From assembly GCA_030123565.1 (NCBI GenBank), contig CP126122.1:3300800-3364799 (forward strand): DNA of 64,000 nt. Reading direction: 5' to 3'. The position numbers were made by a program, and so were the translations under genes. Of this stretch, positions 43,204 through 52,436 are shown one piece after another. The notes beneath the pieces were generated by a model. That model searched no databases, was not told the DNA's origin, and saw nothing but the letters and a program-made list of their open reading frames with translations. The stretch's first letter is position 1. The number at the start of each line of letters is the position of its first letter. This DNA is from Nitrospira sp. Its GTDB lineage: Bacteria > Nitrospirota > Nitrospiria > Nitrospirales > Nitrospiraceae.

Positions 43204-43597
43204 CTACCGCAACACTCTCTGCGATACAGGACTCGAAATCGTGGAACGGAACTGCACGCGTCGCCAGAGGGAATAGAGCACCGGAATGACGATCAACGTG
43301 AGTACCGTCGAGCTGACCCTACCGCGGATCATGGGAGCAGCAATTCGTTTCATCACATCCGCCCCCGTACCGGTCGTCCACAAGATGGGGAGTAAGCCAC
43401 CCATGATCGCGACGACCGTCATTATCTTGGGGCGTACCCGTTTGACGGCCCCTTCCATAATAGCTTCGCGCAGGTCTTGGGCTGTCACCATTCGGCCTTC
43501 ACGCACTCGGCGTTCATACACTTCATCAAGATAGACCAGCATGACCACCCCGGCCTCCGCCGCCACGCCAGCCAGCGCGATGATTCCAACCCAGGGT
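43204..43597 (-). pseudogene. CusA/CzcA C-terminal fragment
   Basis: The frame reads the last about 130 residues of a heavy-metal RND pump: WVGIIALAGVAAEAGVVML, LREAIMEGAVKRVRPKIMT, ILWTTGTGADVMKRIAAPM and LTLIVIPVLYSLWRR. It aligns with the end of the intact pump at 44220-47399 but differs at many positions, so it is an old duplicate and not a recent copy. Homology stops abruptly near 43597, inside a transmembrane block, leaving no start. A partial duplication or the remains of a second cus operon is the likely origin. Confidence 0.8.
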
Positions 43598-43705
43598 TAT
43601 CTAAACTCATCATAGCTGGGCACCAAACGAGACATTCGCTATCTTCTTATGTGATCGACCGAAATCCTGAACGCAGGTCTGACCGAGAGACGTCCATTCA
43701 ACCCC

Positions 43706-43734
43706 TGCCCGACAGGGAAACGCCCTGTCGGGCA
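43706..43734 (-). terminator. Hairpin downstream of the 43777 gene
   Basis: A perfect 12-bp stem (TGCCCGACAGGG with CCCTGTCGGGCA) and a five-base loop lie 43 bases after the stop of the small lipoprotein-like gene that ends the cus cluster. There is no clear T run, so it may be a factor-assisted terminator or an mRNA stabiliser. Confidence 0.6.
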
Positions 43735-43776
43735 CAGGTAACCTGCTCATTTTGTGGTGCTCCCGTGAATACTGTT

Positions 43777-44130
43777 TTACGAATGGCCTCTCATGTCTCG
43801 ATGGGCTCGTGCCATGACCTCGGCTTGCTCAGCCGCCTTGGTGTAGATTGTCGCGAGAGTTTGGCAGTGCTGGACCATATCGATCTTGGAGGACACAACC
43901 CCGCGAGTATTCGGCCCGGGCTTCTTTTGATATTCCTCCGCCATCACAAGCATATCTTTTGCCCGTTGATGGAGGTGAGCTGCCTCCTTCACATACCAGG
44001 TTTCCAGCCCTGCGTGGTCGTTCTTGGCAACAAGGTCTTGAGGTGGACTCGCAATGACTGCGCATGCCACGACTCCAGCCACCATCAAAGCTGCCAGGAC
44101 ACCTCTGAATAGGTTCCATTTCTTTGTCAT
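43777..44130 (-). CDS. Small exported helical protein downstream of cusA
   Basis: A 117-residue protein with a signal segment (FRGVLAALMVAGVVACAVIA) in which VVAC could be a lipobox. A helical domain follows with His and Cys residues: YVKEAAHLHQRAKDMLVMA and MVQHCQTLATIYTKAAEQA, ending in a His-bearing tail (ARAHRDMRGHS). It follows cusA by 89 bases on the same strand and may be a periplasmic metal-binding accessory. AAGGAGGGAATC precedes the ATG. Family not recognised. Confidence 0.75.
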   Translation of the reverse strand: MTKKWNLFRGVLAALMVAGVVACAVIASPPQDLVAKNDHAGLETWYVKEAAHLHQRAKDMLVMAEEYQKKPGPNTRGVVSSKIDMVQHCQTLATIYTKAAEQAEVMARAHRDMRGHS

Positions 44131-44219
44131 GATTCCCTCCTTTTCATCTACAGAGAAGCCGCCAAAAAGAAGCCTGCACTGCCAGGGACGAAAACACGGA
44201 GCCCACGCATCACGCTGTA

Positions 44220-47200
44220 TTAGTGCGCCTTTATCGGAATGTCTTCCTGCGCTTTTTCCTGTGCCAGGTCAACGCTGTCCAGCAGCCGGCGCTCCTCTTT
44301 CCAAATGGACCGGTCCCGCCACAAGGCATAGAGAACCGGAATCACCAACAACGTGAGAATCGTTGAGCTGACCATCCCCCCGACCATCGGTGCGGCAATC
44401 CGTTTCATCACGTCCGCGCCTGTGCCGGTCGTCCACATGATCGGGAGTAAGCCGCCCGTGATCGCGGCGACCGTCATCATCTTGGGTCGCACCCGCTGGA
44501 CCGCTCCCTCCATGATGGCCTCGCGCAGGTCGTGAACCGTCGTCATCAGGCCTTCGCGCACCCGCCGTTCATACGCTTCGTCGAGATAGACGAGCATCAC
44601 GACGCCAGTCTCTGCTGCCACGCCGGCCAGCGCGATGATCCCAACCCAGACGGCCACACTGAGGTTGTACCCGAGATAGTCGAGATACCAGATGGCCCCG
44701 ATCGCAGCGAAGGGAACGGACAGCAACACGATCAGCGATTTCGCGAGCGAGCGGAAATTGAGGTACAGGAGCAAGAGGATCAGGGCCAGGGTCACAGGAA
44801 CAACGAGCTTCAGCCGCTCTTCGGCCCTCACTAAATGCTCATATTGACCGGCCCAGACCAGCCGGTATCCAGTGGGCAGCGCCACCTGCTCTCGGACGGC
44901 TCGTTGAGCGTCTTGAACATAGCCGCGCAGGTCGCGTCCACTGACTACGACCGACACCAGACCGGCCAATGCCCCTGCCTCATCCGCGATCGACGGTGGC
45001 CCCTGCGTGATCACCATTTCTGCGATTTGTCCGAGCGGGATCTGCGCGCCGCTCGGCGTGGGAATCAGCACGCGTTTGAGTCGGTCTGGGTCATCACGCA
45101 GCTCGCGTTTGTAGCGAACATTGACCGGATACCGCTCCCGCCCCTCGACTGTCGTCGTCACGGTGTCTCCCCCGATGGCGGAGGTGATCACCGCCTGCAC
45201 ATCTCCCACCGTCAGGCCATAGCGGGCCGCATCGCGTCGGTTGATGGTCAGGTCCAGATAATAGCCCTCATTGAGTCGTTCTGCGAATGCGCTCCTGGTG
45301 CCTGGCACGCTCGCCAAGACCTTCTCGATTTCCACGCCGATTCGCTCGATGGTCTTCAGATCCGGCCCCAGCACCTTGATCCCGACGGGACTCCGGACGC
45401 CGGTTGTGATCATTTCGGTGCGGGTCTGGATCGGCATCCACCAGATGTTCGGAAAGCCAGGAATGCGCAGCTTCGCGTCCATTTCATCCAGTAACCGGTC
45501 CCAAGTCATGCCAGGCCGCCATTGCGCCTCCGGCTTGAGGGTGACCGTGATTTCGGCCATTCCCACGAAGGCCGGATCGGTGGCAGTCGGGGCCTTTCCC
45601 ATCTTGCCGAACACCCGTTCCACTTCCGGGAAGGTCGTGAGCAACTGGTCCTGGACCTGTAAGATCTTGGTCGCTTCGGGAATGGACAGGCCGGGCACGG
45701 TGGTCGGCATGTAGAGGATGGTCCCTTCGTTCAGGGGCGGCATGAATTCGGCGCCGAGGCGCGTGAACAGCGGCACCGTGATGGCGATCGCTGCCACCGC
45801 CAACCCAATCGTCAGCCACCGGACGCGCAGCGCGCCCGAGAGGATGGGCCGATACAGAGCGATCAGCAACCGGTTCAACGGATTTTTGGTTTCCGCTCGG
45901 ATGCGCCCCCGGATAAGGATGACCATCAGGACAGGAGCCAATGTCACCGAAAGCGCGGTGGCAGAGAGCATTGCAAATGTCTTGGTGTAGGCCAACGGGG
46001 TAAACAGTCGGCCCTCCTGCGCTTCCAGTGCGAAGATCGGCAGGAACGACAGGGCGATCACCAGCAGCGAGAAGAACAGGGGGCGGCCGACTTCTTTCGC
46101 GGCAGCAATGATGGTTTCAACTCGATTGGTCACTGGATTCTGCTCCAGGCGCTTGTGTGCGTTTTCAACCATAACGATTGCGGCATCCACCATCGCACCA
46201 ATGGCAATGGCGATCCCGCCGAGCGACATGATGTTGGACGTAATCTTCAAGTAGGCCATCGGGATAAAGGCGAGGAGCACGGCCACGGGCAGAATGAGGA
46301 TGGCCACGAGGGCACTACGAAGGTGAAACAAAAACAGCACCGCGACTAGGCTGACGATGACAGTCTCCTCCAGCAGTTTCTCGCGGAGCAGGGCGATAGC
46401 CCGATGAATGAGATCAGACCGGTCATAGGTGGGGACGATGTGTACGCCGTTGGGCAGGGCGGGCGTGATCTCTTCCAGCCTTGTTTTGATCCTCTCGATT
46501 ACGGCAAGCGCATTCTCGCCGGCCCGCATGATCACGATGCCGCCGACCGTCTGGCCCTTGCCGTCCAACTCGGCAATCCCTCGACGCTGATCCGGCCCGA
46601 CTTGGACATGGGCAATATCCCGAATCAAGATAGGTGTGCCGCGGCCATCCGTGCCGACCGGGATCAGCTCAATATCATCAACCGAACGCAGGTAGCCTCG
46701 CCCTCGAATCACGTACTCCGTGCCGGCCATCTCCAACACGCGCCCGCTCACCTCTGCATTGCTGTTCCGGACCGCCTCGATAATCGTCTTGATCGGCAAC
46801 CGATAGACGGCCAACATATTCGGGTCCACCTCGATTTGATATTGTTTGACGAACCCGCCGATCGCTGACACTTCTGCCACTCCGGGCACACTTTCCAGTT
46901 GGTAGCGCAGGTGCCAATCCTGAAGGCTGCGAAGCTGAGCCAGATCGTGGGTTCCGGACTCGTCCACCAAGGCATATTGATAGACCCACCCGACACCGGT
47001 CGCATCGGGGCCCAGCGTCGGCGTGACGCCAGCCGGAAGCTTACCGGTCAACTTCTGCAGATACTCGAGAACGCGACTCCTCGCCCAATACAAGTCTGTC
47101 CGGTCTTCGAAGATCACATACACATAGGAGACACCGTATTCAGAAACACCTCGGACCCGTTTGACTCTGGGTCCCGCAAGCAGAGATGTGACGATTGGGT

Positions 47201-47399
47201 AGGTGACCTGGTCTTCAATCAACGTGGGGCTTCTGCCGGGCCATTCGCTGTAGATGATCACCTGGACATCTGACAGGTCCGAGATCGCATCCAGCGGAAC
47301 CTGAAACACCGCCCACAGGCCCCAGGCCGCCAACAGCAAGACACAGAGGATGACCAGAATCGGATTGCGGGCGCTCCCTTCGATCAGTCGTGCGATCAT
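44220..47399 (-). CDS. cusA: Heavy-metal efflux RND transporter permease (CusA/CzcA)
   Basis: A complete 1059-residue HME-RND pump with 12 membrane helices. Typical blocks are MIARLIEGSARNPILVIL at the start, YSEWPGRSPTLIEDQVTYP, the porter-domain repeats, GIAIAIGAMVDAAIVMVENA (proton-relay region), WMPIQTRTEMITTGVRSPVG and the terminal TTGTGADVMKRIAAPMVGG. Methionine-bearing stretches suit monovalent Cu or Ag. It forms the trimeric inner-membrane engine of the CusCBA complex encoded by this operon, separated by six bases from cusB. Confidence 0.95.
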   Translation of the reverse strand: MIARLIEGSARNPILVILCVLLLAAWGLWAVFQVPLDAISDLSDVQVIIYSEWPGRSPTLIEDQVTYPIVTSLLAGPRVKRVRGVSEYGVSYVYVIFEDRTDLYWARSRVLEYLQKLTGKLPAGVTPTLGPDATGVGWVYQYALVDESGTHDLAQLRSLQDWHLRYQLESVPGVAEVSAIGGFVKQYQIEVDPNMLAVYRLPIKTIIEAVRNSNAEVSGRVLEMAGTEYVIRGRGYLRSVDDIELIPVGTDGRGTPILIRDIAHVQVGPDQRRGIAELDGKGQTVGGIVIMRAGENALAVIERIKTRLEEITPALPNGVHIVPTYDRSDLIHRAIALLREKLLEETVIVSLVAVLFLFHLRSALVAILILPVAVLLAFIPMAYLKITSNIMSLGGIAIAIGAMVDAAIVMVENAHKRLEQNPVTNRVETIIAAAKEVGRPLFFSLLVIALSFLPIFALEAQEGRLFTPLAYTKTFAMLSATALSVTLAPVLMVILIRGRIRAETKNPLNRLLIALYRPILSGALRVRWLTIGLAVAAIAITVPLFTRLGAEFMPPLNEGTILYMPTTVPGLSIPEATKILQVQDQLLTTFPEVERVFGKMGKAPTATDPAFVGMAEITVTLKPEAQWRPGMTWDRLLDEMDAKLRIPGFPNIWWMPIQTRTEMITTGVRSPVGIKVLGPDLKTIERIGVEIEKVLASVPGTRSAFAERLNEGYYLDLTINRRDAARYGLTVGDVQAVITSAIGGDTVTTTVEGRERYPVNVRYKRELRDDPDRLKRVLIPTPSGAQIPLGQIAEMVITQGPPSIADEAGALAGLVSVVVSGRDLRGYVQDAQRAVREQVALPTGYRLVWAGQYEHLVRAEERLKLVVPVTLALILLLLYLNFRSLAKSLIVLLSVPFAAIGAIWYLDYLGYNLSVAVWVGIIALAGVAAETGVVMLVYLDEAYERRVREGLMTTVHDLREAIMEGAVQRVRPKMMTVAAITGGLLPIMWTTGTGADVMKRIAAPMVGGMVSSTILTLLVIPVLYALWRDRSIWKEERRLLDSVDLAQEKAQEDIPIKAH

Positions 47400-47405
47400 G
47401 TTCTG

Positions 47406-49157
47406 CTACATACCTCCCCCGGCGACCGAGAACTGAAACTGTTCGGCAATGGGCGGTCGCCCTGGCACCGTCACGTTGACCGTCACGACCCAGGTGCCGC
47501 CCATGCCGAACATCGCCGTACCTTCGTAGAGACCGCCCTTGGTGTGGCGAGCCGTCGCCTTGGAATCGGTCATCCCCGGCATCGGCATCGTATAGACGAA
47601 CGTCACTTGGGCGTTGGTCACCGGCTTGCCGACCTGGTCAGTCACCTTGAGTCTCAGAAGCACCTCACCGGCCTTGGGTTTTTCCGGTATGGTATTCAAC
47701 GTCAGCGAGAAGCCAGCGGCCTGCCGGGTCTCTGTAACGGATGGTCCCTTCATCCCTTCCATGCCTTTCATTCCTTCCATCCCCATACCTTTCATGTCTC
47801 CCATGCCACCTTTCTCACTCTCCCGACCAGGGCGTACCGGGACGCGCTCCTCTCCCATGCCTTCCATCTTGCCCCCGTAAGCACCACGCATTTGCCAATC
47901 GGCCATGCCGATCCGGCCCATCATGGCCTGCATGCTCGACGCCGAGGCCAACTTGCTCTCCGCGTCCAACAAGAAATTGGCCGAGGTGACGATGCGATCT
48001 CCTTCTGTGAGGCCTTCGAGCACTTCCACGCCATCCTGATTCCGACGCCCCAGTTTGACCGAAGCCGGCTCATAACGGCCTTGCCCTCGATCCATGAACA
48101 CGAGCTGACGGAGCCCGGTTTCCAACACGGCTTCCTTCGGCACGACCAAGGTGTGAATCGCATCCGTTTGTAAGATTACGTTGCCGTACATGCCGGGCTT
48201 CAGCTTCAGCCCAGGATTCGGCAATTCCAGCCGCACTCGCACCGTACGCGTTTCCGTATTCAACGATGGGTAAATGTATGCAACCTTGCCGAAAAAGGTT
48301 TCTCCTGGATAGGCGGCGAACGTGACCGAGACCGATTGACTGAGCTTCACCGCCGCTACCTCGGACTCGTAGATCTCGGCAGAGATCCAGACCGTGGAGA
48401 GATCCGCCACCTCATACAAGGTCGTGCCTGGCTCCACATAGGTCCCAGGCAAGGCTTCTCGCTTCAGGACGATCCCGGAAGAAGGGGCATAGACCGTGAG
48501 CACCGGCGCGGCGATTCCTCGACGCTCCAGAGCTGCGAGTTGTGCTTCGGTCAGATCCCATAGTCGCAGACGTTCCCGCGCACCGGCCACGAGGGCAGCC
48601 GCGTTGGCCTTTACTTCCGTGAGTGGACTGGCGGTCAGTTGGCGCTGTGTTTTCAGCGCGAGGAGATACTCGTCCTGTGTGGCCAAGAGGTCCGGCGAAT
48701 AGAGGGTGAAGAGCGGTTCGCCTCGACGCACGGGGCGACCGATCGAATCGACAAAAACCTCTCGCACCCACCCGGAGGTTTTCACCGTGACCTGAGTCAA
48801 GCCACGTTCGTCGTAGCCAACCGTGCCGACCGCGCGAATCTCTTGCCCCAAGGACGCGTAGGTGACCGGGGCACTCCGGACTCCGATCAACTGTCTCATC
48901 ACAGCCGGAACCACCACAGCCCCGGACGGTGCTCCGGGCATGCCCTGCATGGGGCTCTCCTTCATATCCATCTGCGTCATATCTCTCATCTCACCCGCAG
49001 GCTGTGTGAATTGTGAGCCGCCCCCTTTCTCCGCCGTCATGCCTGCCATGTTACCCATCATTCTGTGAGCGGCGAAGAAGCCGACGGCAATTCCGGCGAT
49101 CACACCGATCCCCAGGGCACCGAGGACGAGACTGTGTTTATGGAGCTGCTGGTTCAT
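47406..49157 (-). CDS. cusB: RND efflux periplasmic adaptor (CusB-like) with Met-rich linkers and C-terminal FixH-like domain
   Basis: A 583-residue membrane-fusion protein, longer than standard CusB (about 400). After an N-terminal anchor comes a Met-rich segment (MTQMDMKESPMQGMPG), then the hairpin, lipoyl and barrel domains (TVKTSGWVREVFVDSIG, LFTLYSPDLLATQDEYLL, VYAPSSGIVLKREALPGTYV). A second Met-rich linker follows (GMGDMKGMGMEGMKGMEGMK), and a C-terminal beta domain, FixH/YtkA-like (LKVTDQVGKPVTNAQVTFVY). The Met clusters probably bind Cu(I) or Ag(I). The stop is six bases from cusA; the start overlaps cusC by 20 bases. Confidence 0.93.
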   Translation of the reverse strand: MNQQLHKHSLVLGALGIGVIAGIAVGFFAAHRMMGNMAGMTAEKGGGSQFTQPAGEMRDMTQMDMKESPMQGMPGAPSGAVVVPAVMRQLIGVRSAPVTYASLGQEIRAVGTVGYDERGLTQVTVKTSGWVREVFVDSIGRPVRRGEPLFTLYSPDLLATQDEYLLALKTQRQLTASPLTEVKANAAALVAGARERLRLWDLTEAQLAALERRGIAAPVLTVYAPSSGIVLKREALPGTYVEPGTTLYEVADLSTVWISAEIYESEVAAVKLSQSVSVTFAAYPGETFFGKVAYIYPSLNTETRTVRVRLELPNPGLKLKPGMYGNVILQTDAIHTLVVPKEAVLETGLRQLVFMDRGQGRYEPASVKLGRRNQDGVEVLEGLTEGDRIVTSANFLLDAESKLASASSMQAMMGRIGMADWQMRGAYGGKMEGMGEERVPVRPGRESEKGGMGDMKGMGMEGMKGMEGMKGPSVTETRQAAGFSLTLNTIPEKPKAGEVLLRLKVTDQVGKPVTNAQVTFVYTMPMPGMTDSKATARHTKGGLYEGTAMFGMGGTWVVTVNVTVPGRPPIAEQFQFSVAGGGM

Positions 49158-50469
49158 ATGCTCCTCCTTGGAGACGACGTGAGCTCTGCTGATCGAGAGT
49201 GATGCCTACGACCTGCTCGAGTTCCGCCAACCGATGCTGCCGGTCCACAAGCGCCTTGAAATACTCCAGCTGAAATCCTCGCCAGGCCCGCTGAGTTTCA
49301 ATCAGATCCAGAAACCCTGCTTTGCCCGCACGATACCCGACGCGCGCCGCCTCCAGGCTCTGTTCGGCCTGGGGCAAAATCGTGGTGCGGTACAACGTGA
49401 CTACCTGATCCGTCGCCCGGAGCCTGGCCAGGAGGTCGTTGACTTGAAACCTGGTCAGGTTTTCTAAGGTATGGCGCTGCGCCCGTGCGGCAGAGACCGA
49501 CGCCGCGGCCTCCTGTACACCTGCGTCATACTTCGGCTTGGTCCAGAATGCGAAGGGGATGCTCATCGCCACATAGGCGCCGAATCCGTCATTGGCCTGA
49601 AAGTTCTGGAAGCGCTGAAACGCCACATTGAAGTCCGGGTAGTACTGCCGCTGGGCCAATGCGCGGGCCTGCTCATTCCGTTGGACGGCCAACTCGGCGG
49701 CTTTGAGCTCCGGTCTATCGTTCAGCGCGAGACGGTGGAGATCGTCGAGGGTTTTATCGAGCGGGATCTGAGACGGCTCTTGAGGGATGCCCAAGGGCGA
49801 AGTGGAATCCCGATCGAGCAGGGTATTCAGCATCGCTTCGGCAGTCTCGCGACGCTGTTCCAGGAAAGGAAGCTGCTGGAACAGCAGGGACAACTCGACC
49901 TGGGCCTTGAGGACATCGGCTTGGCTTCCCTTGCCTGCACGGAACTTCGCGGTCGTAATCTCGACGAACTGTCCCAGCAGTTCGACCTGTTCATGATGAA
50001 TCTGGATCGCCTTGTGTGTGAGGAACAGATCGTAGTACGCCTGCTTCAGGCGGGCGACCAGTTCCCGTTCCTTCGCGTGCAAGACCTGCTCGGCCATCTC
50101 TGCGGAACGACTCGCCATCTCTCCCTTGAGAGCCAGCTTGCCCGGAAACGGGAAGCTCTGCGACAGGCCGAAGATGCTGTTTTGCGCCTGCGTGACATTG
50201 AAGGTCTGCGGGACATTCCACAATTGGATCGACAAGGTCGGATCATCCAGCGACTGCGCTTGCCTGATGCGATGCCCCACGGCTTCCCATTGTTTCCGTG
50301 CCGCCTGAACTTCGGGATTCCGCGCCAAGACTTCCTGGATGAGCCCTGCCAAGTCTAATGTCGGTGACTGGACGCGATCAGCCGCGATGGTAGGGCCTGA
50401 GAGCCCACCGATACAGAGCAGTCCGGCCACGGCCGTCGTGAGGAACCGGCGTAGTGGATTCCATCTCAT
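49138..50469 (-). CDS. cusC: Outer-membrane efflux protein, TolC/CusC family
   Basis: A 443-residue TolC-like channel. The signal peptide is TTAVAGLLCIGGLSGPTIA, and the two repeated alpha-barrel halves show EVQAARKQWEAVGHRIRQAQ, FGLSQSFPFPGKLALKGEM, RPELKAAELAVQRNEQARAL and EAARVGYRAGKAGFLDLIE. It would form the outer-membrane exit of the CusCBA pump. First of the three pump genes, with 151 bases between it and the upstream small Cys-containing gene. AAGGAGGATTC precedes the ATG. Confidence 0.94.
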   Translation of the reverse strand: MRWNPLRRFLTTAVAGLLCIGGLSGPTIAADRVQSPTLDLAGLIQEVLARNPEVQAARKQWEAVGHRIRQAQSLDDPTLSIQLWNVPQTFNVTQAQNSIFGLSQSFPFPGKLALKGEMASRSAEMAEQVLHAKERELVARLKQAYYDLFLTHKAIQIHHEQVELLGQFVEITTAKFRAGKGSQADVLKAQVELSLLFQQLPFLEQRRETAEAMLNTLLDRDSTSPLGIPQEPSQIPLDKTLDDLHRLALNDRPELKAAELAVQRNEQARALAQRQYYPDFNVAFQRFQNFQANDGFGAYVAMSIPFAFWTKPKYDAGVQEAAASVSAARAQRHTLENLTRFQVNDLLARLRATDQVVTLYRTTILPQAEQSLEAARVGYRAGKAGFLDLIETQRAWRGFQLEYFKALVDRQHRLAELEQVVGITLDQQSSRRLQGGAYEPAAP

Positions 50470-50620
50470 GAGAATCCTCCTTCACAAACTCTTGGGCTCA
50501 GTCCTCCGACTGAACAACCGGCTCTCGGCGCGAACGACCGAGTGGAACGGCCTCGGTCAACCAGCGTGAAGACTGAGCAGTATTGAGAATACTGGGTTGA
50601 GAAAACTCAGGATGGGAGAA

Positions 50621-50986
50621 TCAAATGCGAAGCACGATTGTGTTAGTCCGGAGCAGTTGAGACGAACTGTCTGAAGGTAAGGGGAAAGGATACTTCAGGA
50701 TACCACCTGGCGGAGGTGACGAGAGGAGAGAGCCTGAAAGTGTTTCTCCCAGCCACAGCATGTGGCCATCACATGAAGGCTGGGGCTGACTCGACGCCTC
50801 GACAGTGAACGTCTTAAAGGCGTCGCACACCTGCCGTGCCGGTTGCTCTTCAGGGGTTGAGCAACCATTGCCCATCTCCATGCTTGAACCGCTGCTCACC
50901 GGCAAGAGACAGGCATAGGCGTTGAAACTCAATACAAGAAGGAACAGCACCAAGATCGTTGAGAGGAGGGGATGGAAGCGGCGCAT
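50621..50986 (-). CDS. Small exported Cys-containing protein heading the cus cluster
   Basis: A 121-residue protein with a signal peptide (PLLSTILVLFLLVLSFNAYA) whose cleavage would leave a Cys near the mature start. The mature part has a Met/Cys segment (SSSMEMGNGCSTPEE-like SGSSMEMGNGCSTPEE, then VCDAFKTF and SCDGHMLWLG) and a Ser/Pro-rich tail. The Met, Cys and His content fits periplasmic metal binding. The start at 50986 is set by AGGAGA nine bases upstream. Likely co-expressed with cusCBA. No family recognised. Confidence 0.75.
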   Translation of the reverse strand: MRRFHPLLSTILVLFLLVLSFNAYACLLPVSSGSSMEMGNGCSTPEEQPARQVCDAFKTFTVEASSQPQPSCDGHMLWLGETLSGSLLSSPPPGGILKYPFPLPSDSSSQLLRTNTIVLRI

Positions 50987-51118
50987 GGAAACGTCTCCTG
51001 AGCATGGAAACCTTAGCACTTTCTACATGGGCTCGCAAGGTGACCTCTCCATAGCTGTGTGAAGGGGAATGCGGAATGAGAACTAAAGAATGAACGGGAA
51101 AGAAAGAACGAGAGCCGG

Positions 51119-51646
51119 CTATGGCAGTGAAGGAGTTGGTTCGTCCTGGGGTCCCATGCGCCCCATCGGACCGCGACCTCCCATTCCCCGCATACCCTTG
51201 TGAGGGCCGCGATGCCGGCTGAATGTTCGCTCGTATCGGATGAGGCTCCATATTTCTTCGTCCGTCAGGATCGCGCCGAAGGGAGCCATGGCCGTGCCGG
51301 GCGAGCCGTTCTTGATGACATAGTACAGTTCACCTTCCGTCCTATGCCGCCAGAACCCATGATGCTGGAAGTTGCGAGGCTGAGGATTGAGTCCCTTGGA
51401 GGCCGGACCGTCACCAGCCCCATTGGCCCCGTGGCAGGTCACACAGGTGCCCTTCCCGTGATAGAGCGCCTTGCCCTTCTCCACGGTCTCCGGCGAATCC
51501 GGCAAGGGGTTTCTGAGGGCGCGCGCTTCGGCCAATTTATCGGCCGGCACCCGGGATCGCATCATGTCCGGACCGGCAGCGAGAGCAGCCAACGGAACAG
51601 CCATCAACACCATCGCCCAGGCCCCTGCGATCCCTCGACCTTGCAT
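51119..51646 (-). CDS. Cytochrome c with Met/Gly-rich tail
   Basis: A 175-residue monoheme cytochrome. The signal peptide (AGAWAMVLMAVPLAALAA) precedes the heme motif GTCVTCHGANGAGDGPA near residue 70. NPQPRNFQHHGFW and IKNGSPGTAMAPFGAILTD, with the axial Met, follow. The same LNPQPRNF/KNGSPGTxM layout occurs in the last domain of the 55379 cytochrome. The C-terminal 25 residues are Met/Gly/Arg-rich (MRGMGGRGPMGRMGPQ), possibly copper-binding. It lies just upstream of the cus cluster on the same strand. Confidence 0.87.
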   Translation of the reverse strand: MQGRGIAGAWAMVLMAVPLAALAAGPDMMRSRVPADKLAEARALRNPLPDSPETVEKGKALYHGKGTCVTCHGANGAGDGPASKGLNPQPRNFQHHGFWRHRTEGELYYVIKNGSPGTAMAPFGAILTDEEIWSLIRYERTFSRHRGPHKGMRGMGGRGPMGRMGPQDEPTPSLP

Positions 51647-51789
51647 TCACTGCACCTCTAAAGGCCTTTCTTACCTTGCGGCCATACCCTATAGCTCAAG
51701 ATGAGGCACGACGCAACCGCCACCCCTGCGTCGAATGCGAAACAGTCCCGTGAAAAGACCCCTATCATTCCCACCCTGGCGAGGCTGCT

Positions 51790-52224
51790 TCACTCCTCCC
51801 AGAAGAACTGCTCCCAGTTGACGGTCTTGTCCCACCACTGCTGATGTCGCTTGACGTCATGCAACCCCGGCGGCGTGACCTCATAACAGTAATTCCAGAT
51901 CGCATCTGCCGCCCCGGCGCTGATACCACCCTCCCGGCTTTCCAACATGTCCATCAGGCGGTTCATCGCCATATAAGCACCCTTCCAATCGCCTCGATCG
52001 TAGAGACCTCGCACCAGTGTGACTTGCCCGACATAGGGATCGAAGGATCCTGGCTCACTGCTTGCTCGAGCGATTCCTTCCTGCACCACGACGAACCCGG
52101 TCAATTGATCCAACCACCCTTCCGAACCGGCATCCATCGCGATCGCTCTCACTGGGATCAGCACCGCAAGGAAGCACCACATGACCGCCACCCTCTTCCA
52201 CCGTGAAATGAGAGTACGTTTCAT
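51790..52224 (-). CDS. Exported protein of unknown function
   Basis: A 144-residue protein with a signal peptide (VAVMWCFLAVLIPVRAIA) and a mature helical domain rich in Trp, Tyr and Asp. Recognisable stretches are GWLDQLTGFVVVQEGIARA, YVGQVTLVRGLYDRGDWKG and a C-terminal cluster of aromatic residues (HQQWWDKTVNWEQFFWEE). No metal or heme motif is present. It lies between cytochrome and cupredoxin-like genes and may belong to that exported electron-transfer set. Family unknown to me. Confidence 0.72.
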   Translation of the reverse strand: MKRTLISRWKRVAVMWCFLAVLIPVRAIAMDAGSEGWLDQLTGFVVVQEGIARASSEPGSFDPYVGQVTLVRGLYDRGDWKGAYMAMNRLMDMLESREGGISAGAADAIWNYCYEVTPPGLHDVKRHQQWWDKTVNWEQFFWEE

Positions 52225-52314
52225 GGCTCATCCCTCCTCACTCCTCCTCCATGATAGGCCCATGGCCTTCTCCTGTGATGGCCTCAAGATTCATGTCATA
52301 AGTCCAGCCGATTG

Positions 52315-52365
52315 CCCCCTCTCCCTTGCCTCTCCCCCACCGGGGGAGAGGCAAGGGAGAGGGGG
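52315..52365. repeat. Perfect 24-bp-stem palindrome
   Basis: The arms 52315-52338 and 52342-52365 are exact reverse complements around a three-base loop (acc). Each arm is a run of C/T (cccctctcccttgcctctcc in part). It lies after the stop of the cupredoxin-like gene at 52437 and before the next gene's promoter. A REP-like element, transcription barrier or mRNA-end stabiliser is likely. Confidence 0.85.
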
Positions 52366-52436
52366 GAGCGCGAGATACGCTTCACGGCTCGGCAAGCCGA
52401 CACAAGAACAAAGCTGGCCGGCTTTTTCAATATCCT

